A program made the translations under genes and the position numbers. From Thiofaba sp049322715 (GTDB lineage Bacteria > Pseudomonadota > Gammaproteobacteria > Halothiobacillales > Halothiobacillaceae), in contig JBMOQP010000046.1 in NCBI GenBank assembly GCA_049322715.1, forward strand, positions 1 to 43,755: a stretch of 43,755 nucleotides of DNA, read 5' to 3'. Position 1 is the first letter of the stretch. Each line of letters begins with the position of its first letter. Below, piece after piece: positions 32,299-41,600 of the stretch. The notes under the pieces were generated by a model that did not search any database, had not been told where the DNA came from, and was given only the letters and a program-made list of their open reading frames with translations.

Positions 32299-33096
32299 AT
32301 GCCCCATGCCCGCCCCGCCGCCGTCGCCGGCCGCTTCTACCCCGCCGATCCCGCCGAACTGCGCCGGCAGTTGGAGGCATACGTGCCCGCCGGACAGCCT
32401 GGCGCCGCCCGGCCCAAGGCCCTGATCGCCCCACATGCGGGCTATGTCTACTCCGGCCCCGTCGCCGGCCGCGCCTATGCCCGCCTGGCCGAGGCGCGCG
32501 GCTCGATCGAGCGCGTCGTCCTGCTTGGGCCGGCACACTTCGTCCACCTGCGCGGACTGGCCCTGCCGGAAGCGGGGGCGTTCGAGACCCCCCTCGGCGC
32601 GGTCCCGGTCGATGCGGCGGCGGCGCGGGCCATCGCCGGCCTGCCCCAGGTCATCACCAGCGACCACCCGCACGCCCCGGAGCACAGTCTGGAGGTCCAC
32701 CTGCCCTTCCTGCAGCAGGCCCTCGGCGCGTTCAGCGTGGTGCCGCTGGTCGTGGGCGACGCCACCTTCGAGGAGGTCGACGAGGTGCTGGAAACGCTGT
32801 GGGGCGGGGCGGAAACCCTGGTCGTGGTCAGCACCGACCTCAGCCACTTCCTCGACCACGCCGCCGCGCGCCAGATGGACGCGGTCACCGCCGAGGCGAT
32901 CGATGCCCTGTGGCCCGAGGCCATCGGCTTCGAACAGGCCTGCGGCCGCGTTCCCCTCGGCGGGCTGCTGCGCCTTGCGCGCCGGCAGGGGATGGGCATC
33001 GAGCGGCTGGACCTGCGCAACTCCGGCGACACCGCCGGCCACCGCCACCAGGTGGTCGGCTACGGTGCCTGGGCCCTGTACGAGACCGCCGCATGA
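32299..33096 (+). CDS. amrB: AmmeMemoRadiSam system protein B (Memo family)
   Basis: 265-residue Memo-family protein, structurally related to class III extradiol dioxygenases. VAGRFYPADPAELR starts the domain. The putative metal and active-site residues are in LIAPHAGYVYSGPVAGRAY, EHSLEVHLPFLQ and VVSTDLSHFL, and the sequence ends with the conserved VGYGAW. Function in bacteria is unproven. The ATG at 32299 lacks a good ribosome binding site apart from the leader hairpin. Its stop overlaps the amrA start as ATGA. Confidence 0.94.
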   Translation: MPHARPAAVAGRFYPADPAELRRQLEAYVPAGQPGAARPKALIAPHAGYVYSGPVAGRAYARLAEARGSIERVVLLGPAHFVHLRGLALPEAGAFETPLGAVPVDAAAARAIAGLPQVITSDHPHAPEHSLEVHLPFLQQALGAFSVVPLVVGDATFEEVDEVLETLWGGAETLVVVSTDLSHFLDHAAARQMDAVTAEAIDALWPEAIGFEQACGRVPLGGLLRLARRQGMGIERLDLRNSGDTAGHRHQVVGYGAWALYETAA

Positions 33097-33737
33097 AGAC
33101 ACGGCATCCCCTGATCGAGCTGGCGCGCGCCTCCATCGCCCACGGCCTGGAGCACGGCCGCGCCCTGCCGGTGCGGGTCGAGGAGCATCCCGCCGAATGG
33201 CGGGCCGAGCGCGCCTGTTTCGTCACCCTCAGCCTGGAGGAACGCCTCCCCGATTTGTCTGGAACAAATCGGGGATCGCCGCAGGCGAACGCGAATCTGG
33301 CGCAAACCCGCCCGCGAGGGGAACGCCCAGGGAAGGGCGTCCTCCGCGGCTGCATCGGCAACCTGCAGCCCGTTCAGCCGCTGGTGCGGGATGTGGCGGA
33401 AAACGCCTTCAACGCCGCCTTCCGCGACCCGCGCTTCCTGCCACTGCATCCCGCCGAGCTGGATGCGCTCGACATCCACATCTCCATCCTTGGCCTGCCG
33501 GAGATCATCGCGGCGGGGTCCGAGCAGGAACTGCTCGGGCAACTGCGCCCGGGCATGGACGGCCTGATCATCGAGGCGCGCGGCCGGCGCGCCACATTCC
33601 TGCCCTCGGTGTGGGAGCAGCTGCCCAAGCCGGCGGACTTCCTCATGCACCTGCGGCACAAGGCCGGCCTGCCGCCGCGCGGCTGGCAGGAGGGGATGCG
33701 CGCATGGCGCTACGTGGTGGACGAGATCGGTCTCTGA
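33093..33737 (+). CDS. amrA: AmmeMemoRadiSam system protein A (AMMECR1 family), with a cassette in its domain
   Basis: 214-residue AMMECR1-domain protein. The family signature FVTL...LRGCIGNL is present, but FVTLSLEER and GVLRGCIG are separated by about 29 extra residues (LPDLSGTNRGSPQANANLAQ and onward) encoded by hairpin cassette 7. In relatives only a few residues lie between these motifs. The rest is normal: NAFNAAFRDPRFLPL, DIHISILGLPEII, GMDGLIIEARGRRATFLPSVWEQL. Coupled to amrB by ATGA. The insert falls at a surface turn beside the most conserved motif, so the protein may still fold. Confidence 0.92.
   Translation: MKTRHPLIELARASIAHGLEHGRALPVRVEEHPAEWRAERACFVTLSLEERLPDLSGTNRGSPQANANLAQTRPRGERPGKGVLRGCIGNLQPVQPLVRDVAENAFNAAFRDPRFLPLHPAELDALDIHISILGLPEIIAAGSEQELLGQLRPGMDGLIIEARGRRATFLPSVWEQLPKPADFLMHLRHKAGLPPRGWQEGMRAWRYVVDEIGL
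33248..33340. repeat. Three-hairpin cassette, copy 7 (in amrA)
   Basis: Plus-strand order C-B-A, with a longer B-A spacer. C is CCCCGATTTGT / ACAAATCGGGG with loop CTGGA (11 perfect pairs). B is TCGCC / GGCGA with loop GCA. The spacer is diverged. A is ACGCCC / GGGCGT with loop AGGGAA. Confidence 0.82.
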
Positions 33738-33822
33738 GCAGACCGGAGGAAAGAGCGCATCACGGGCGGCAGTGCGAATAGCATTTGTTTCACGTTTATT
33801 TCACCAAGCGTGGTAATGCCCG

Positions 33823-33828
33823 TAGAAT
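33823..33828 (+). promoter_or_regulatory. Possible -10 box for the heme GGDEF-EAL gene
   Basis: TAGAAT, with TTCACC 17 bp upstream (33800-33805), in the otherwise empty 33738-33882 gap. Confidence 0.3.
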
Positions 33829-33882
33829 CAACGCGGACATATCCCCCGAGCCTCGGGGACAACGATTCAGGAAGCCTCCACC

Positions 33883-36441
33883 TTGATCGCATCTCCCAAG
33901 AGCCTGAAGAGCTTCATCGTGGCGGCCGCCGCTGCCGTCTCCATCGCGGGCTTCGCGGGCACCTACCTGATCCTGTCCTCGGTCTACGAGCGCTCCGTGC
34001 GCCAGGATGCGCGCTCGACCGCCGAGGTGATCGCCCAGCAGGGCTTCAACAGCATGTTCCAGGTCATGCGCAAGGGCTGGTCCCGCGCCGACCTTGAGGA
34101 CTTCGTCGCTGCCCAGCAGGAGGCCTTCAAGGAAAGCCCCTACGCCCTCGACATCTACCGTGGCCCGAAGGTGGAGGCTCTGTTCGGGGCGATCAAGCAG
34201 ACCCTGCCCAGCGAGGAGGTGCGCCTGGTGTTCGAGACCGGCACCGAGCACCGTCTCGAGAGCAACACCGAGCTGCGCCACATCTATCCGCTCAAGGCCC
34301 GCGCCGAGTGCCTGCAGTGCCACGTCAACGCGCGCCCGGGAGAGGTGCTCGGCGTGATCGAGGTGCGCCAGGATCTCGGCCCCGCCATGGCTCGCGCCCG
34401 CGAGTCCTTCCTCTCCAACCTCGTCCTCATCATCCCCGTTCCCCTGCTGGTGGCCTTCATCCTTGCCGCCTTCATCAACCGCAGACTGCAGGCGGCGATC
34501 GGCAACATGCACGAGCGGGTAGGGCAGATGAACAAGGTCTCCGACCTCAAGAAGCTGGCCATCGGCGAGATGCGCCTCGGTTTCTCCGAGCTGGACGAGG
34601 TCCTGCGCGAGGTCGACCAGATGGTGGCAAAGCTGCGCAACTTCGCGGTCGACAAGGACCTGCTCGAGTTCGAAATCCGCCTGCTCGAACGCTTCGTCAT
34701 CACCTCCGACGTGGTGCGCGACTGGCGCGAGTACGTGGAGAAACTGCTGCTCGAGATCAACCAGGTGGTGCAGTCCTACACCCTGTTCTCGGTGTTCAAG
34801 GTCGACGAGGAACTGTTCGACCTCGAGATCTTCTGGCGCGCCCCGCCCTCGGAGGCCACCCGCGCGATGCTGGAACAGGCCGCCCGCCATGCACTCTCCA
34901 GCCTTCCCGCCCTGCGCGAGGTGGGCAGCGTGACCGTCAACCACCACGTCGCCGATCCCGACGCCCCACTGCTGGAGCTGAACCGCGACGAGCTCGAGGT
35001 CGCCACCAAGTCGCTGGTGGTGGAGAGCCCCAAGATCGGCGGCATCGTCGGCATCGGCGTGCAGGCGGAACTGGCGCGCGACGAGGTGCGCCAGCTGGTG
35101 GTGGAGAGCATCCTCTCCACCCTGCTCAACGTGGTGGGCTCGGTGAAGGCCATCTCCAAGTACACCAAGGACCTGGAGTACTACGCCAGCCGCGACCCGC
35201 TGACCAACCTCTACAACCGCCGCGTGTTCTGGGAACTGCTGGACTACGAGCAGGGCCGGGCCGAGCGACACGACCACCGCTTCGCCCTGCTGGTCATCGA
35301 CATGGACAACTTCAAGGCGGTCAACGACACCCACGGCCACCACGTCGGTGACAAGTTCCTGCAGGCATTCGCCGACACCATCAAGCCCGGCCTGCGCAAG
35401 GGCGACGTCTTCGCCCGCTACGGCGGCGATGAGTTCGTGGTCATGCTGCCCGAGGTGGAGGTCGACCAGCCCTACCAGGTGGCCCAGCGCCTGCTCGACC
35501 TCGTCAACGAGATGTCGATCGAGGCGCCGGACGGAAGCCGCATCCGCGCCACCGTATCGATCGGCGTCGCGGTCTTCCCCGACCATGCGCGCAACAGCCG
35601 CGACCTGTTCCTGTTCGCCGACAACATGATGTACCGCGCCAAGTCGGAGGGTAAGAACCGCCTGGCCGTGCCTTCGGAGCAGGACCTGATCGACAATTTC
35701 CGCCAGGTCAACGAGACCATCGCACTGGTCTCGCGCGCGATCGAGGAGCGCTGGGTCGAGCCTCATTTCCAGCCCATCGTCTCCGCCGACGGCATGATCC
35801 ATGCCCACGAGGTCCTGTCGCGCATCATCACGCCCGATGGCCAGCTGCTGCATGCCGGGGCCTTCGTGGAGACCGCCGAGCAACTCGGCATGGTGCACAA
35901 GCTGGACTTCATCGTCATGGAGAAGGCCTTGCGGAAGGCCGCCGCGAGCGGCTACCAGGGCCTGCTGTTCCTCAACATCTCGCCGCGCGCCCTGGTGCTG
36001 AACGAGTTCTTCAGCACCGTGAAAAGGCTCGCCGGGGAGGCCGGCATCGCTCCCGCGCGACTGGTGTTCGAACTCACCGAGCGCGAGACTGTGAAGAATC
36101 CCTCCATGCTCGAGAAGTTCGTCGCCCGCCTGCACCTGGAGGGCTTCAAGTTCGCCATCGACGACTTCGGCTCGGGCTTCTCGTCCTTCCACTACATCAA
36201 GCGCTTCCCCATCGACTACATCAAGCTCGAGGGCGATTTCGTGGTGAACATGCTCGACGACGAGCGCGACGCCGCCTTCGTGCGCAGCATCTCGGCGCTG
36301 GCGCGGGATCTTGGCATCCGCACCGTGGCCGAATACGTGGAGAGCGAGGAGGTCATGGAGGCCATCCGCCGGGCGGGCATCGACTACGCCCAGGGCTACC
36401 ACGTCGGCCGCCCGTCGGCGGAGCTGCGGACCGAGGCCTGA
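33883..36441 (+). CDS. Heme-binding GGDEF-EAL membrane sensor
   Basis: 852 residues. TTG start at 33883 with AGGAAG upstream. Membrane segments lie at ~10-32 and ~178-198. The periplasmic domain between them contains CLQCH (143-147), a c-type heme-binding motif in a Tll0287-like/DUF3365 sensor context. A cytoplasmic linker of ~230 residues leads to a GGDEF domain (GGDEF at 514-518, I-site RKGD five residues before) and an EAL domain. The EAL signature reads EVL (E643), while the other catalytic motifs (LNISPR, ELTERE, DDFGSG at 760-765, IKLEGDF) are kept. It probably links redox or gas sensing to c-di-GMP turnover. Whether synthesis or breakdown dominates cannot be told. Confidence 0.9.
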   Translation: MIASPKSLKSFIVAAAAAVSIAGFAGTYLILSSVYERSVRQDARSTAEVIAQQGFNSMFQVMRKGWSRADLEDFVAAQQEAFKESPYALDIYRGPKVEALFGAIKQTLPSEEVRLVFETGTEHRLESNTELRHIYPLKARAECLQCHVNARPGEVLGVIEVRQDLGPAMARARESFLSNLVLIIPVPLLVAFILAAFINRRLQAAIGNMHERVGQMNKVSDLKKLAIGEMRLGFSELDEVLREVDQMVAKLRNFAVDKDLLEFEIRLLERFVITSDVVRDWREYVEKLLLEINQVVQSYTLFSVFKVDEELFDLEIFWRAPPSEATRAMLEQAARHALSSLPALREVGSVTVNHHVADPDAPLLELNRDELEVATKSLVVESPKIGGIVGIGVQAELARDEVRQLVVESILSTLLNVVGSVKAISKYTKDLEYYASRDPLTNLYNRRVFWELLDYEQGRAERHDHRFALLVIDMDNFKAVNDTHGHHVGDKFLQAFADTIKPGLRKGDVFARYGGDEFVVMLPEVEVDQPYQVAQRLLDLVNEMSIEAPDGSRIRATVSIGVAVFPDHARNSRDLFLFADNMMYRAKSEGKNRLAVPSEQDLIDNFRQVNETIALVSRAIEERWVEPHFQPIVSADGMIHAHEVLSRIITPDGQLLHAGAFVETAEQLGMVHKLDFIVMEKALRKAAASGYQGLLFLNISPRALVLNEFFSTVKRLAGEAGIAPARLVFELTERETVKNPSMLEKFVARLHLEGFKFAIDDFGSGFSSFHYIKRFPIDYIKLEGDFVVNMLDDERDAAFVRSISALARDLGIRTVAEYVESEEVMEAIRRAGIDYAQGYHVGRPSAELRTEA

Positions 36442-36488
36442 CCGATCCCTCGGGCTGCACCCGAAGGGGCTTGACAGGCCCACGCGGG

Positions 36489-38597
36489 CTACGTGGACTG
36501 CCGGGCGGCATCCACCTCGATGCGGTTGCGTCCGCCGGTCTTGGCTCGATAGAGCGCCTCGTCGGCGCGGGCGATGGCAACGTCCAGCGACACGTCCTGC
36601 GGGGTAAGGGCGGTAAGCCCCAGGCTCAGGGTGTAGTGCAGCGGCTGACCGTCGCTGAACACCGTGCTCCCCGCCACCTCGTCGCGCAGGCGCGCGGCCA
36701 GGCGCAGGGCCGCGTCCAGGTCGGTGTCGGGCAGGAGGATCGCGAATTCCTCCCCGCCATAGCGGGCAGCGATGTCCGCCGTGCGCAGGGTGGCCATGAG
36801 CTGATGCCCGAGATGACGCAGGATCTCGTCCCCGGCGAGATGGCCGTAGGTATCGTTGATGCGCTTGAAATGATCCACGTCGAGCATGATGAGCGCGGCG
36901 GGCGCCGTATGGCCACGCCGGATCCGCGCATGCTCGCGCTCGGCCAGTTCGAACAGGTGGCGGCGATTGACCAGGCCGGTGAGCTCGTCGTGGGTGGCCT
37001 GGTGGCGCAGGGTCTCGAGCAGGCGCTTGCGGTCGGTGATGTCATGGAAGGCGACCACCGCCCCGCGGATGCCGTCATCCGCCCATACCGGCGAGACCAG
37101 CAGGGAGACGGGCAGGCCCGCGCCGTCCTTGCGCCAGAACCACTCATCCTCCGCCTGCCTCGCCTGGCCGTCCTGCAGGGTCTGGTGGATCGGGCACTGC
37201 TCCGGCGGATAGGGCGTGCCGTCCGCGCGCCGCCGATGGAACAGGGCATGATTGTCCTTGCCCAGCACCTCGTCCTCGGACGCATATCCCAACAGGCGCA
37301 GGGCCGCCGGATTGATGAAGGTGCAGCTCCCATCGGGCCCCACCCCGTAGACACCCTCGTCCAGCGCGCCGAGCAGCTGGCGCTCCAGGGCGCTCCGGCG
37401 CTCGATCTCGCGCCCCTGGGCGCGGATGGTGGCGTTCAGCTCCATCAGGCGCCGCTGCTTGCGCCACACCACCACCAGCAGGATCAGGTTGAGGGCCGCG
37501 AGCAGCAGCGCGGCGATCAGGGCGATGCGGTAGCGCTGCCAAACGTCGGCGAGGGTGAAGTCCGGCGCCTGCTCGAAGGGGGGCAGTCGCAAGACACGCA
37601 GCAGCTCGCGCACCGGCTCGTAGTCCATCGGGATGGTGAAGCCCCAGATGTCGAGGCGACGGGCGGTCTCGCCATCGTGCGGCAGATCCAGCAGCGCCGC
37701 CGTCATGCGGCGCGCCAGGTCCTGATCCACCTGCGGCAGGGCGGCGAAGGCCCATTCGGGATACAGGCGGGTGGAGCTGATGAAGGGGAAGTGCGGCAGG
37801 TCCTGGCGGTTCAGCACCCGCACCCCGGAGAGATCGATCCGCCCCTCGCCCGCCAGCGCCTCCAGCACCCCCGTGCGCACGAAGCCGACCTCGGCCCGCC
37901 CCTGCAGCACGGCCTCCACCACCTTGTCGTGGGGCATCCCCGTCTCAAGCAGAAAACGGCCGCGCGGAGGCACCACCCCTGCCTTCAGCATCTCGTAGGC
38001 CTGCATCTGGTAACCGCCGAGCGAACCGGCAAACGGCGCAGCCCCGATACGGTCCTCGACGTCAGTCAGCGTGACGATGTTGGTGCTCGTGGTCGTGAAG
38101 ATCACGCCCCCGAAGGCAGAGAGGGGCCGCCCTTGCTCCTGCAGGATCAGGGAACTTAGCGGCGCCGTCAGATTGTACCGATGGGCCATGTGCACGTAGT
38201 GCGCCGGGTTGGTGAGGACGAAGTCCACCTCGCGGCGCGCCAGCGCAAGCTCAAGATCGTCGTAGTCCAGGGCCCGCACCATCACCGGCATCCCCAGTCG
38301 GCCCTGCAGGTACTCCGCCAGCGGCGCCCACTGAGCCTGGACCTGGGATTGCGGGCGAACGGCGAGAATGCCGATGGAGGTCCCACCCCCGCCCAGGCCG
38401 GCAACGGCCCCGGCCTGCTCCAGGGCAAGCGCCCCCCGCGCCGGGAGGAAAAGGCCGGCGAGCAGCAGGACGACGAGGAGACGAGGCAGCACGGCCGCGC
38501 GGATGCCGACCATCCCTGGTCGGCACCCTTCGGGCTCGCCCCAGAGGGGCGATCCCCGATTCGCTGATCCCGTACCGAAGTCCCTTCCGCCATCCAT
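36489..38597 (-). CDS. PhnD-like periplasmic domain + PAS + GGDEF protein
   Basis: About 702 residues. A signal/membrane segment (VLPRLLVVLLLAGLFLPARG) precedes a PhnD-type solute-binding domain (ILAVRPQSQVQAQWAPLAEYL, DFVLTNPAHYVHM, GSLGGYQMQAYEML). Then come a membrane helix (ALIAALLLAALNLILLVVVW), a PAS domain and a GGDEF domain with GGEEF and I-site RTAD. It is an active-looking cyclase gated by a small anion or similar ligand. The start is uncertain: ATG 38597 has AGGGG at good spacing but lies in hairpin 9b. ATG 38513 gives a neater signal peptide but lies in the loop of cassette 9. Confidence 0.85.
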   Translation of the reverse strand: MDGGRDFGTGSANRGSPLWGEPEGCRPGMVGIRAAVLPRLLVVLLLAGLFLPARGALALEQAGAVAGLGGGGTSIGILAVRPQSQVQAQWAPLAEYLQGRLGMPVMVRALDYDDLELALARREVDFVLTNPAHYVHMAHRYNLTAPLSSLILQEQGRPLSAFGGVIFTTTSTNIVTLTDVEDRIGAAPFAGSLGGYQMQAYEMLKAGVVPPRGRFLLETGMPHDKVVEAVLQGRAEVGFVRTGVLEALAGEGRIDLSGVRVLNRQDLPHFPFISSTRLYPEWAFAALPQVDQDLARRMTAALLDLPHDGETARRLDIWGFTIPMDYEPVRELLRVLRLPPFEQAPDFTLADVWQRYRIALIAALLLAALNLILLVVVWRKQRRLMELNATIRAQGREIERRSALERQLLGALDEGVYGVGPDGSCTFINPAALRLLGYASEDEVLGKDNHALFHRRRADGTPYPPEQCPIHQTLQDGQARQAEDEWFWRKDGAGLPVSLLVSPVWADDGIRGAVVAFHDITDRKRLLETLRHQATHDELTGLVNRRHLFELAEREHARIRRGHTAPAALIMLDVDHFKRINDTYGHLAGDEILRHLGHQLMATLRTADIAARYGGEEFAILLPDTDLDAALRLAARLRDEVAGSTVFSDGQPLHYTLSLGLTALTPQDVSLDVAIARADEALYRAKTGGRNRIEVDAARQST

Positions 38598-38604
38598 GGC
38601 GGAA
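38504..38604. repeat. Hairpin cassette copies 9 and 9b (5' end of the PhnD-GGDEF gene)
   Basis: Copy 9: A is TGCCGACC / GGTCGGCA with loop ATCCCT, linker CCCTTCGGGC, B is TCGCCCC / GGGGCGA with loop AGA; its C hairpin is degenerate. Copy 9b (38585-38604): A-type TTCCGCC / GGCGGAA with loop ATCCAT. Both candidate start codons of the gene lie within A-type loops. Confidence 0.8.
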
Positions 38605-38644
38605 GCCCCTGCGGTGTACAGCCGTCGGGAGCCCGATGAATCGG

Positions 38645-41600
38645 TCACGCTTCCGACCCTCCCCGTCCCTCGGCGACCGACCGATCGCCTTCCTGCGAGG
38701 CGTCCCCGGGCTGGGCAGCCGCTCTCGAGGGCCACACCCCAGAGGGGCTTCCGCCATGGACGGCTGAAGGGTCCGATAGGAGGGACCAAGGGTGCGGGAC
38801 CAGGACCCGCCCGAGCCAGTCCTCCGCGGGCTCGGGGCGGCCGTAGAGGAAGCCCTGGGCGATCACCTGGCCACGCTCGCGCAGGAAGGCAGCCTGGGCC
38901 TCGGTCTCCACGCCCTCGGCCACCACCATCAGCTTGAGGTGCTCGGCCATGGCAATGATGGTGTCGACGATCACCGCGTCATCCCCGTCGTGCGGCAGGT
39001 CGCGGATGAAGCTGCGATCGATCTTCAGTTCGTGGATAGGCAGGCGCTTGAGGTAGGCGAGCGAGGAATAACCCGTGCCGAAATCGTCGATGGAGAAGCG
39101 CACGCCAAGGCGTGCCAGTTCGAGCATGGTGGAGATCGTGCGACCGGGGTTGTCGATCACCAGCCCCTCGGTGACCTCCAGCATCAGCAGCCCGGGATCC
39201 GCGCCATGACGGGCGAGGGACTGGCTGACGCGGGCGACGAAGTCCTCGGCGCCGAACTGGCGCGGCGAGACATTGACCGCGATGCTCAGGCAGCGCCCCT
39301 CGCGGCTGAGCTGGCCGAGGTGGAAGCAGGCGCGATCGAGCACCCAGTCGCCGAGCACGCCGATCATGCCGCTCTGCTCGGCGATGGGGATGAACTGCGC
39401 GGGCGAGATCATCCCCTGCTGCGGGTCGATCCAGCGCACCAGCGCCTCGAAGCCGCGCAGCTCCCCTGTTGCATCCACCTGCGGTTGGAGGAAGAGGTGG
39501 AACGGCCGTTCGCTTTCCCCGGCGGCCAGCGCGCGCGCCAGGGCGTGCTCGAGATCGAACGCGGCCCGCACCCGCTCGCCCATGCCCCGCTCGAAGAACT
39601 CGACCCGGTCGCCGCCCTCGACCTTGGCGGCATGCATGGCGAGGTTGGCCTGGCGCAAGGTCTCCTCGCTCGGCTCGGTGCCTTCCGACTCCGGCGGGGG
39701 ATAGAGGGCGATGCCGAGGGAGGCCGACACTAGGAAGGACTCCTCGTGCACATCCAGCGGCTGGACCGATTTGTCGGGAACAAATCGGGATTCGCCGATA
39801 GGCGAACCTGAAGGGAGCCGATCAAGGACGATCGGCGTCCGCAGGGCGGAACGCAAGGCCTCGGCAATGCGCAGGGCCAGCTCGGCGGCCGCCGTGGCGT
39901 CGGCCTGCCCCGGCGGGAGCAGGACGGCGAACTCGTCGGCCGCCAGCCGCGCCAGGCCGACGCCCACGGGGGCATGCAGGCGCAAGCGCTCGCCCGCCGC
40001 GATGAGCAGGGCGTCGCCCCATTGCGGCCCCCGTCCCTCGTTGATGCTCTTGAAGCGGTCGAGGTTGAGCACCAGCGCCGCGCCATGTTGGCCGGTCTCG
40101 GCCGCCTGCGCCAGATGCTCGCGCAGGCGGGCGAGAAAGCCCGCGCGGTTAAGCAGGCCGGTCAGAGGGTCGTGCTCGGCGAACCAGGCGCTGCGTTCCT
40201 GGGCCTGCTTGAGCGCGGACAGGTCGGAGGCGTTGGCGACGTAATGCAGCAGCCGCCCATGCTCGTCGCGCACCGCGGAGATGGTCTGCCAGAGCGGGAT
40301 CAGCGTCCCGTCCTTGCGCCGATCCCAAATCTCACCCTGCCACTGGCCGGTGGTGTTCAGGCTGTGCCACAGCTGGCGATAGAAACCCGCATCGTGCAGG
40401 CCGGATTTCAGTTCCGCCGGCGTCTTGCCCCGCACCTCATCCTCCGTGTGCCCCATGATGCGGGTGAAGGCCGGGTTCACGGCGATGATGCGTTGTTCGG
40501 GGTCGGTGATCAGCAGCGTCTCGTCGAGGTGGTCGAAAACGGTCTGCGCGAGGCGCAGGCGGGTCTCGGCCGCGCGCTGGGCGGTGACATCCTCCCCCAC
40601 CGCCAGCACCATGCCGTCGAGCCGGCGCAGCGACCAGCTGATCCAGCGCATCGAGCCGTCGGCGGCCGGCAGCGGGGCCTCGACGCCACCGATCTCGTGC
40701 AGGTCTCCGTCGCGCAGGCGGGCGAACAAGCGCAGGAATTGCTCCCCGGATTGTCGCGCCAGGATGGAGAACGGCTGCCGGTCCAGCGCCTCCGGGGCGC
40801 AGTCGAGCAATTCGGCGACCCTCCGGTTGGCCAGCACGATGCGCCCCTCGCCATCCACCGCCACCACCAGCGCCGGCAGGGCCTGCAGCAGGGCGTGATC
40901 GAAGTCGCGCTGCTCGCGCAGGGAGCGGGTCTCGCGCCCCAGCCATTCCACCATGCGGTCGAATGAGGCTGTCAGTTCCGCCAACTCGAAGACCCCCTGC
41001 TTGCCCACCCGCGCGCCGAGATCCCCCTCCATCACCCGCCGGGTCACCTGCCCCAGGGACTGCAACGGGGCGGTGACCCCCCGGTGCAGCCAGAAGGCAA
41101 AGGCGATCACCGCCAGCAGGCCGAGCACGAGCAGCGGCAGCTGGTTGCGCAGGTTCTCCGTGCGTCGCGCGGCGAGCACCCCGCCAAGGTCGTAGTCGAT
41201 GTGGATCACCCCCCGGCGGATACTGCTCAGCTCGCCCGGCCCCGGCGGGTGGGCATAAGGGAAACAGATCATCAGCCGCAATCCGTCGCGCATGATGAGC
41301 GGCTCGAGACCGTTGGTGACGGCGGCGAAGCGGGCCGGGTCGAAGCCAGGCACGACCTCCCCCGCCGGCCGGCCCACCCAGTCAAGCCGGCTGGCGTAGA
41401 GCACCAGGCCATCCGGGTCGAACAGCGCGGTGTGTACCTGACCCTCCTCGGCCGCATGGAGCATGATCTCGCGCTCGACCCGCGCGGGGTCGCGCGCGAG
41501 GTCGACCTCGGCCTGGCGCGCCAGGCCCGCCCCCTCGTTGCGCAGGTGCTCCTCCAGCTCCGCGATCAGCTTGGCGCGGTCGCTGATGTCGAGCGCCACC

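Noticed and set aside
36442..36488. CCCGAAGGGG motif between convergent c-di-GMP genes as another full cassette
   Set aside because: Only the linker-like string and a weak CCTCGGG pairing are present; A, B and C hairpins are missing, so at most a remnant.
38598..38789. N-terminal extension of the PhnD-GGDEF protein to an upstream start at 38789
   Set aside because: It overlaps the EAL gene's tail by 145 nt, is rich in Arg/Gly with no family similarity, and places the signal peptide about 100 residues in.
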